A stretch of 64,000 nt of DNA from G963708325 sp963708325 (GTDB lineage: Bacteria > Actinomycetota > Thermoleophilia > Solirubrobacterales > 70-9): positions 2,170,001 to 2,234,000 of the forward strand of contig OY970203.1 of assembly GCA_963708325.1 (NCBI GenBank). The letters are read 5' to 3'. Shown in pieces: positions 58,836 to 64,000 of this stretch. The position numbers and the translations under genes are program-made. Position 1 is the first letter of the stretch; each line of letters opens with the position of its first letter. The notes under the pieces are model-generated. The model made no database searches. It was given only the letters and a program-made list of their open reading frames with translations, and was not told the origin of the DNA.

Positions 58836-59714
58836 TCAGCGCGCCCGCTCGGGGAAGTCGCGGTTCGTCACCTCGACGGGCAGCGCCTTGACCTGCTCGA
58901 GGAACGCGGCGAGGTGGCCGGCGAGCGTGTGGAGCACGCGCTCTCCGTGCTCCGCCGACGCCTCGGACGGAGGCGGCGCCTCGGACACCCTGCTCGTGTA
59001 CTCGAAGTCGTTCATCCCCAGGTGGATGTTCTCGGCCCCCTCGAACTCGACCGCCGTGCCGGTCCCGGAGCGCTTCGAGAAGGCCGGCCCCAGCCACTCG
59101 GGAGCGTGGATGTCGTACGAGCGGGCCAGGTACTGCTCGCTTTCGAACAGGCCGCCCATCAGCGCCATCGCCAGCGACGCCTCGATGTCGCTGGTCAGGC
59201 GGGCCGGCGGGGACTCGAAGATCTCGTTCACGGCGCCGCTCTCGCGGCCGCCGTAGAAGGCGACGAAGGCCCCGGTGCGGAAGCGCAGCGAGTACAGCAC
59301 CTCCTCGGCCGCGTAGACGTTGGGGGCGTGCAGGCTGACGAAGACCAGCTTGTCGAAGCCCTGAAAGACGAGCGAGCGGCCGATGTCCTCGAGCAGCCGG
59401 CGGAAGGTCTCGGCTGTGATCGACACCGCGCCGCAGCCGTCGCCCGCCTCGCCGACGTGCATCGGCGCGAAGCCGAACGGCATCAGCGGGGTGTGCAGGA
59501 CGTCCGCGGCGGCGGCGGCGCGCTCGACGATCGCGCGGGTGATGATCCCGTCGAGCCCGAGCGGCGTGTAGGGGTTGCCGTGCCGCTCGACGGCGCCGAT
59601 CGGGACGAGCACCGTGTCGAGGCCGGCGCCGAGGCGGCCGCGCACGGCCTCCGGCCCGAGCTGCTCGATGTCATGGGTCGTCTCCGCTGCCTGCGGGCCG
59701 CCGTTGTCGGTCAT
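58836..59714 (-). CDS. creatininase family amidohydrolase
   Basis: The 292-residue protein has VLVPIGAVERHGNPYTPLGLDGIITRAIVERAA, the creatininase ExHG...D metal site in the form VERHG...GLD. HTPLMPFGFAPMHV and LVFVSLHAPNVYAAEEVL follow where the family has its G(x)HGGN stretch, here altered to SLHAPN. Relatives hydrolyse creatinine, F420-precursor amides and other cyclic amides. It is 39 bases upstream of the LLM pair on the same strand, so probably in one pathway with them. Confidence 0.8.
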   Translation of the reverse strand: MTDNGGPQAAETTHDIEQLGPEAVRGRLGAGLDTVLVPIGAVERHGNPYTPLGLDGIITRAIVERAAAAADVLHTPLMPFGFAPMHVGEAGDGCGAVSITAETFRRLLEDIGRSLVFQGFDKLVFVSLHAPNVYAAEEVLYSLRFRTGAFVAFYGGRESGAVNEIFESPPARLTSDIEASLAMALMGGLFESEQYLARSYDIHAPEWLGPAFSKRSGTGTAVEFEGAENIHLGMNDFEYTSRVSEAPPPSEASAEHGERVLHTLAGHLAAFLEQVKALPVEVTNRDFPERAR

Positions 59715-59807
59715 TGGTCCTCGCCCTCCTCGGAGAGCGGCGAATCCTATCGCCGGGCCGCGCTCGGCGGTCGGCGCGCTCGGCGGCGCTCGGCCCGGGA
59801 GCGCCCG

Positions 59808-60788
59808 CTACGGGGCGCCGGGTGGCGGTGGCGGGGCCGGCGGCGCGCCGGCCGCACGGGTCTCGCCGCCGCCGTCAGCGGGAGCGCCGGAGGGGCCGCC
59901 CGGCGCCTCGGCGCCGACCATGCTGGCCGCGACGGCCAGGGCGCCCCCGATCGCGAGGATCAGCGGCCACGCCCACAGCGACGTGGACCCGCTGACGGTC
60001 AGCGTGAACAGCAGCAATCCGACGAAGCCGATGTAGGCGCTGCCGCGATAGTTCTGCCAGGCCGTGTAGGCGATCAGCAGCAGCGACACGACCAGCAGGA
60101 ACAGCTCCCAGCCGTTGCCCTGGCCGCCCGCCGAGGTGGTGCCGCCGGCGAATGCGGCGGCGAGGGCGCCGCTCACGGCGCTGGCGAGGTAGCCGATCGA
60201 GCCGGCCAGCACCGCCGTCACCCCGGCGGCGTCCACCAGGTAGTTGGCCTGGTCGGGCCGCTCGGCCCGCATCTGCGTGGCGACGGCGAGGAACACGATC
60301 GCCTCCACGATCAGCACCCAGCGAAACGTCTTGTAGCCGGGGTTGCTGCCGATCCAGTCGACCAGCGACAGGCCGGCGAAGGCGGCGAGAAGCGCTCCCA
60401 GGAGCATGTTGACCCGGGAGTCGAACCGCAGCGACAGCATCATCGCGGTGGCTGCCGCGATTCCGAACGTCCACACGGGGGCGCCGCTGTGGCTGGACTG
60501 GAGCGGCTGGTCGACGCCGAGCACCCGGGCGAGCTGGATCAGCGTGAGCAGCAGCAGGATGATCCCGGTGACCAGGAAGGTGGACTGCCAGCCGGAGAGG
60601 CCGGCGCCCTCCTGGGCTCCGGTGAGCGCCAGGCCGAGCAGCAGCACGCACGGCGCAGCAAGCACCAGCAGCAGGGGGAAGTTCGCCCACGGCTCCGACT
60701 TGCGCGTGAAGATCAGCAACATGCCGACGGCGAAGACAACGCCGCCAACCAGCCTCACCCAATCCCGGTTCTGCTCCAGCTGCTGCAT
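59808..60788 (-). CDS. multi-pass membrane protein of unknown function
   Basis: This encodes 326 residues from the ATG at 60788, which has GAGGAGGG before it. It has eight or nine hydrophobic segments, including LVGGVVFAVGMLLIF, FPLLLVLAAPCVLLLGLAL, FLVTGIILLLLTLIQLA and LFLLVVSLLLIAYTAW, and a Pro/Ala/Gly-rich tail (APPAPPPPPGAP). No family is recognised. It follows the ABC transporter unit (stop at 60875 side) on the same strand with about 86 bases between and may be transcribed separately. Confidence 0.65.
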   Translation of the reverse strand: MQQLEQNRDWVRLVGGVVFAVGMLLIFTRKSEPWANFPLLLVLAAPCVLLLGLALTGAQEGAGLSGWQSTFLVTGIILLLLTLIQLARVLGVDQPLQSSHSGAPVWTFGIAAATAMMLSLRFDSRVNMLLGALLAAFAGLSLVDWIGSNPGYKTFRWVLIVEAIVFLAVATQMRAERPDQANYLVDAAGVTAVLAGSIGYLASAVSGALAAAFAGGTTSAGGQGNGWELFLLVVSLLLIAYTAWQNYRGSAYIGFVGLLLFTLTVSGSTSLWAWPLILAIGGALAVAASMVGAEAPGGPSGAPADGGGETRAAGAPPAPPPPPGAP

Positions 60789-60874
60789 TCGGTGACCCTC
60801 CTCCTCGATTCGCGACCAGCGCCTGTGATGCCGAACGCTAGCCGGCCCGCAAGACGCCACGCAAGGGGCCCCGC

Positions 60875-61621
60875 TCAGTGCTCGAGGACGAGGCCGAGAA
60901 AGCGCCGCGTGCGCTCCTCGCGGGCGCCGTCGAGGATCTCCGCCGGCGTCCCCTGCTCGACGACGTGTCCCTCGTCAATGAACACGATGCGGTCGCCGAC
61001 CTCGCGGGCGAAGCCGAGCTCGTGGGTGACGACCACCATCGTCATCCCCTCCTCGGCCAGCTCCCGCATCACGTCGAGCACCTCCTTGATCAGCTCGGGG
61101 TCGAGCGCGCTGGTCACCTCGTCGAACAGCATCACGCCGGGCTCCATCGCCAGCGCGCGCGCGATCGCGACGCGCTGCTGCTGGCCGCCGGAGAGCCGCT
61201 CGGGGTACTGGTCGAGCTTGTCGCCCAGACCGACCCGCTCGAGCAGCGCGGCGGAACGGGCGCGTGCCTCCTCCTCGGAGCGGTCGAGGACGGTGGTCTG
61301 GGCAAGCGCCACGTTCTCGATCGCGCTCTTCGTCGGAAACAGGTTGAACTGCTGGAAGACGATCCCCACCCGGCGGCGGACGAAGTCGAGCTGCCCGCGG
61401 GTGCCGCGCGCCGTCACCTCATGGCCCTCCAGCAGGATCCGCCCCTCGTCCGGCGGCGCGAGCAGGTTTATGCAGCGCAGCAGGGTGCTCTTGCCCGAGC
61501 CGCTGGCACCGAGCACACAGACCACATGGCCGCGCTCCACCTCGAGGTCAATCCCGCGCAGAACGTGCAGGTCGCCGAAGCTCTTGTGCACCCCCTCGAC
61601 CTTGAGCATCGCCTCGCCCAT
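60875..61621 (-). CDS. polar amino acid ABC transporter, ATPase (GlnQ-like)
   Basis: The 248-residue ATPase has Walker A GASGSGKST, FQQFNLFPTKSAIENV (Q-loop), LSGGQQQRVAIARALA (signature) and VMLFDEVTSALDPE (Walker B). The FNLFPHxTxLxN-like segment and the EVTSALDPELxxEVL pattern mark the GlnQ/ArtP/TcyC group for polar amino acids. It is third in the unit SBP-permease-ATPase. Confidence 0.93.
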   Translation of the reverse strand: MGEAMLKVEGVHKSFGDLHVLRGIDLEVERGHVVCVLGASGSGKSTLLRCINLLAPPDEGRILLEGHEVTARGTRGQLDFVRRRVGIVFQQFNLFPTKSAIENVALAQTTVLDRSEEEARARSAALLERVGLGDKLDQYPERLSGGQQQRVAIARALAMEPGVMLFDEVTSALDPELIKEVLDVMRELAEEGMTMVVVTHELGFAREVGDRIVFIDEGHVVEQGTPAEILDGAREERTRRFLGLVLEH

Positions 61622-61650
61622 GCGATCAGCCTCTCATCGCAGTGCTCGGC

Positions 61651-62394
61651 CTATGTCGCCAGACCGCGCTGGTAGCGCGCCTGCTGGCCGGCGATCAGGC
61701 GGTCGACCAGCCGCGCCAGGGGGATGGTCACGACCACGAACATCGCCGCGCCCAGGGTCAGGGCCGAGCTGTTGAAGACCTCCCCTTGCACCGTGCGGCC
61801 CGCCTCGACCGTCTCGATCAGGGCGATCACGCCGACCAGCGAGGTGTCCTTCATCAGCGCGATGAAGTCGTTGAGCAGCGGCGGGATCACCTTGCGAACA
61901 GCCTGCGGGACGATCACGTGGCGCATCGCCTGGCCGTGGCTCATCCCCAGCGAGCGGGCCGCCTCCATCTGTCCGGCCGGCACAGCCTCGATCCCGGCGC
62001 GATAGACCTCGGCCATGTAGGCGCCATAGGTGATCGTCAGGGCGAAGACCCCGTACCAGAACGGGTCCGGCTTGCCGAACCACTGCGGGATTCCCACCGA
62101 CTGCGGCAGCCCGAGGCCCTCCGCCACGGAGGGGAAGCCCCCGGAGATGAGCAGGATCACGAGCAGCAGCGGAATCCCGCGGAAGACGTCGATGTAGCCG
62201 ATCGCGAGGCCCCGCACGGGCGCCAGCGCCCGACCCGGCAGCTGCCGCAGCAGAGCCAGCACCAGGCCCCAGGTCAGGGCGAGGATCGCGCTCACGATCG
62301 ACAGCTCCACGGTCTGTTCGAACCCCTTCAGGACGAACGTGAAGTTGTCGGCCATCACGTTGAAGTCGAAGTACTGGTGGAAGAAGACGCTCAT
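61651..62394 (-). CDS. polar amino acid ABC transporter, permease
   Basis: The 247-residue protein has a HisM/GlnP-type permease domain with FEQTVELSIVSAILALTWGLVLALLR, IDVFRGIPLLLVILLI and YMAEVYRAGIEAVPAGQMEAARSLGMSHGQAMRHVIVPQAVRKVIPP (EAA loop), then NDFIALMKDTSLVGVIAL. It sits between the SBP gene and ATPase gene and probably forms a homodimer, as no second permease is present. Confidence 0.93.
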   Translation of the reverse strand: MSVFFHQYFDFNVMADNFTFVLKGFEQTVELSIVSAILALTWGLVLALLRQLPGRALAPVRGLAIGYIDVFRGIPLLLVILLISGGFPSVAEGLGLPQSVGIPQWFGKPDPFWYGVFALTITYGAYMAEVYRAGIEAVPAGQMEAARSLGMSHGQAMRHVIVPQAVRKVIPPLLNDFIALMKDTSLVGVIALIETVEAGRTVQGEVFNSSALTLGAAMFVVVTIPLARLVDRLIAGQQARYQRGLAT

Positions 62395-62457
62395 CGATCG
62401 AACCTCCAGACGTTCGGCGGTTGGGTCCCGGGTTCACGGGCGCAAAGGATCCACGAA

Positions 62458-62483
62458 GAAGGGGCGCCGGGTGGCGCCCCTTC
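62458..62483 (-). terminator. stem-loop between the SBP gene and the permease gene
   Basis: GAAGGGGCGCC (62458-62468) and GGCGCCCCTTC (62473-62483) form an 11-base perfect stem with a 4-base loop. Being downstream of the SBP gene and upstream of the permease, it can act as a partial terminator or mRNA 3' stabiliser that makes the binding protein more abundant than the membrane parts. Confidence 0.65.
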
Positions 62484-62526
62484 TCGAATCGGATCTGAGC
62501 GGATGGCCCGCCGCGGGCTTGCCTCG

Positions 62527-63324
62527 CTAGTCCGCTGCGGCGATCCCCTTGCAGGGCTCCTTGCCCAGGTACTTGTCGTAGATCTGGTTGTACGTCCCGT
62601 CGTCCACGATCTCCTTCAGCGCCTTGTTGACGTCGGCCTCGAGGTCGGCCGAGCCCTTCTGGAAGGCGAAGCCGTAGTGCTCGCCGGTCGGCAGGCGCTC
62701 GATCACGGTCAGCTGCGGCTTCGCATTCTCCGCGTACTTCGAGATCGGGCAGTCGTTGATCACCGCATCGACCTGTCCGTTCTGAAGCGCGTTGAACGCG
62801 TCGTCGATCTCGCCATAGGTGCGCACCGAGCTGGCCTTCGTCTTGTCCTTGGCATAGTCCGCCCCGGTCGTCGCCTTCTGGGCGCCGACGGTCTTGCCGT
62901 CGACGTCGGCGATCGTCTTGATGTCGCTGCCCTTCTTGACCATCAGCGACTGGTCAGCAAAGGCGTACGGATCGGAGAAGTCGACCTCCTTCTTCCGGTC
63001 CGCGGTGATCGTCAGCGACGAGGCGACCATGTCGAACTTGCCCTTCGCCAGGTCTTGGATGATCGTGTCGAACGAGGTGTCCTTGATCTCGACCTTGCGG
63101 TCGAGCCGCTTGCCGATCTCCTGCACGAGGTCGATGTCGATCCCCTTGTAGTCGGGAGCGCGGCCGAACTCGAACGGCGCGTAGGGGATGTCGGAGCCGA
63201 CCACGAGCGTCTCGCCCGCCGCGCCGCCGGTGGTCCCTCCGCCGCCACCGCCGCATCCCGCCGTGATGCCTCCGATCGCCAGCGCCATCGCCGCCAGCAC
63301 GATCCAAGCGCGCAAACTCCTCAT
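62527..63324 (-). CDS. polar amino acid ABC transporter, substrate-binding lipoprotein
   Basis: The 265-residue protein has a lipoprotein signal (MRSLRAWIVLAAMALAIGGITAGCGGGG, Cys at about 24). An SBP_bac_3 domain follows: TLVVGSDIPYAPFEF, IDIDLVQEIGKRLDRKVEIKDTSFDTIIQDLAKGKFDMVASSLTIT and VDFSDPYAFADQSLMVKKG. It binds a polar amino acid outside the membrane. Next to cysteine synthase (divergent), cystine or serine is a possible ligand, but the pocket cannot be read reliably. Confidence 0.92.
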   Translation of the reverse strand: MRSLRAWIVLAAMALAIGGITAGCGGGGGGTTGGAAGETLVVGSDIPYAPFEFGRAPDYKGIDIDLVQEIGKRLDRKVEIKDTSFDTIIQDLAKGKFDMVASSLTITADRKKEVDFSDPYAFADQSLMVKKGSDIKTIADVDGKTVGAQKATTGADYAKDKTKASSVRTYGEIDDAFNALQNGQVDAVINDCPISKYAENAKPQLTVIERLPTGEHYGFAFQKGSADLEADVNKALKEIVDDGTYNQIYDKYLGKEPCKGIAAAD

Positions 63325-63420
63325 CTGGTTCCTCTCCTCGTCGCCTGAGATGCAGCCACGAACATATCCTCCGAGGCGGTTTCGTGCAGCGATGCGCCGG
63401 CTACTACACTTTCTAAAGCG

Positions 63421-64000
63421 ATGTTCGAGGACTCACTCCTCAACCGCCCCTGCGGAGGCCGCTTCGCCGACATCCTCGAGGCGATCGGCTACACGCCGAT
63501 GGTGGAGCTGCCGCGCCTGACGCCGACGCCGGGTGTGCGCATCTACGCCAAGCTCGAGGGACGGAACCCGACGGGGTCGGTCAAGGACCGCGTCGCCAAG
63601 GCGATGATCGACGACGCCGAGTCGCGCGGGCTGATCGCGCCGGGCCAGACGATCCTCGAGCCCACCTCCGGCAACACGGGCATCTCGCTGGCGATGATCT
63701 GCCGGCGCAAGGGCTACCCGCTGAAGGTGGTGATGCCCGACAACGTCACCGGGGAGCGCACCGAGCTGCTGCGGATGTACGGAGCGGAGATCGTCTATTC
63801 CGAGGGCGCCAAGGGCTCCAACGGTGCCGTCGAGCTGGCGCTCGAGATGGCGGAGTCCGACGCCTCGTACTACATGCCCTACCAGTACGGCAACGAGGCC
63901 AACCCGCGCGCCCATTACGAGGGGACGGCGGCGGAGATCCTCGACGAGCTGGACGAGGTGAGCGCCTTCGTCGCCGGACTCGGCACCGGCGGCACGCTGA
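63421..64000 (+). CDS. cysM: cysteine synthase (CysM/CysK type), 3' end outside the window
   Basis: The first 193 residues of a PLP-dependent cysteine synthase are visible: IGYTPMVELPRLTPTPGVRIYAKLEGRNPTGSVKDRVAKAMI with the PLP lysine in TGSVKDR, LEPTSGNTGISLAMI and GLGTGGTL (phosphate loop). The N-terminal FEDSLLNRPCGGRFADILEAIGYTP and the CysO-like carrier 11 kb away suggest the CysM route, which takes O-phosphoserine and thiocarboxylated carrier. A CTTTCTAAAG precedes the ATG by two bases, and TACACT (63405-63410) could be the -10 of a nearly leaderless transcript. Confidence 0.9.
   Translation, partial: MFEDSLLNRPCGGRFADILEAIGYTPMVELPRLTPTPGVRIYAKLEGRNPTGSVKDRVAKAMIDDAESRGLIAPGQTILEPTSGNTGISLAMICRRKGYPLKVVMPDNVTGERTELLRMYGAEIVYSEGAKGSNGAVELALEMAESDASYYMPYQYGNEANPRAHYEGTAAEILDELDEVSAFVAGLGTGGTL

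Noticed and set aside
57858..61775. Very long open frame on the plus strand (over 1300 codons)
   Set aside because: It is antisense to two LLM genes, a creatininase-like gene, a membrane protein and an ABC ATPase, all with clear motifs. High GC leaves antisense frames open; its translation has no domain pattern.

Overview
The window comes from a high-GC actinobacterium. A SUF-only iron-sulfur pathway, a WS/DGAT acyltransferase, IspH, paired luciferase-like oxidoreductases and NodB deacetylases fit class Thermoleophilia (Solirubrobacterales-like), but this is a family-content inference with no rRNA or other phylogenetic marker behind it. Genes are packed with ATGA, GTGA or TTGA overlaps. I see no tRNA, rRNA or CRISPR array.

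Region 1 (1-2233) is host chromosome: a HAD-like hydrolase, a hypothetical protein, an FxsA membrane protein and a MIP18-family Fe-S assembly factor. The last codons of the MIP18 gene are an integration site. The same sequence recurs near 22031 and 27218, each time rebuilding the same C-terminal codons and a stop. It divides the accessory DNA into a 19.8 kb island and an adjoining 5.2 kb segment.

Region 2 (2234-22063) is an integrated defence-type island. It carries a PIN/HTH toxin-antitoxin-like pair. Next comes a six-gene operon for a complete bacterial ubiquitin-like conjugation system: a two-domain ubiquitin-like protein, an E2-like protein, a JAMM peptidase, an E1-like enzyme, an XRE repressor and an ImmA/IrrE-type metallopeptidase. 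A type III restriction-modification pair, several unknown or HEPN-like genes and the recombination module follow. That module holds an excisionase-like gene, a degenerate truncated recombinase, an intact tyrosine integrase and an AlpA-like regulator. A membrane/Nudix-like protein lies near the right end.

Region 3 (22064-27243) holds a Kup potassium transporter, a universal stress protein and a KdpDE-like two-component system, between two copies of the attachment sequence.

Region 4 (27244-64000) is host chromosome. It contains a DnaG-core-like protein with membrane segments, a secreted glycoside-hydrolase-like protein, WS/DGAT, IspH, a delta-60 repeat protein and two NodB deacetylases. The SUF system is split into two units (rrf2-sufC-sufS-sufU and rieske-sufB-sufD) that share a promoter-proximal motif. 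Then follow a NarL-type two-component system, HtpX, a sulfur-transfer cluster (rhodanese-MoeB fusion plus a CysO/MoaD-like carrier), a PaaK-like/PhyH-like pair, a catabolic cluster (SRPBCC-ALDH, two LLM oxidoreductases, a creatininase-like protein), a polar amino-acid ABC transporter and the start of a cysteine synthase.

Three reading frames (near 15940, 38205 and 56690) each appear to lack one base, which may be real mutation or consensus error.
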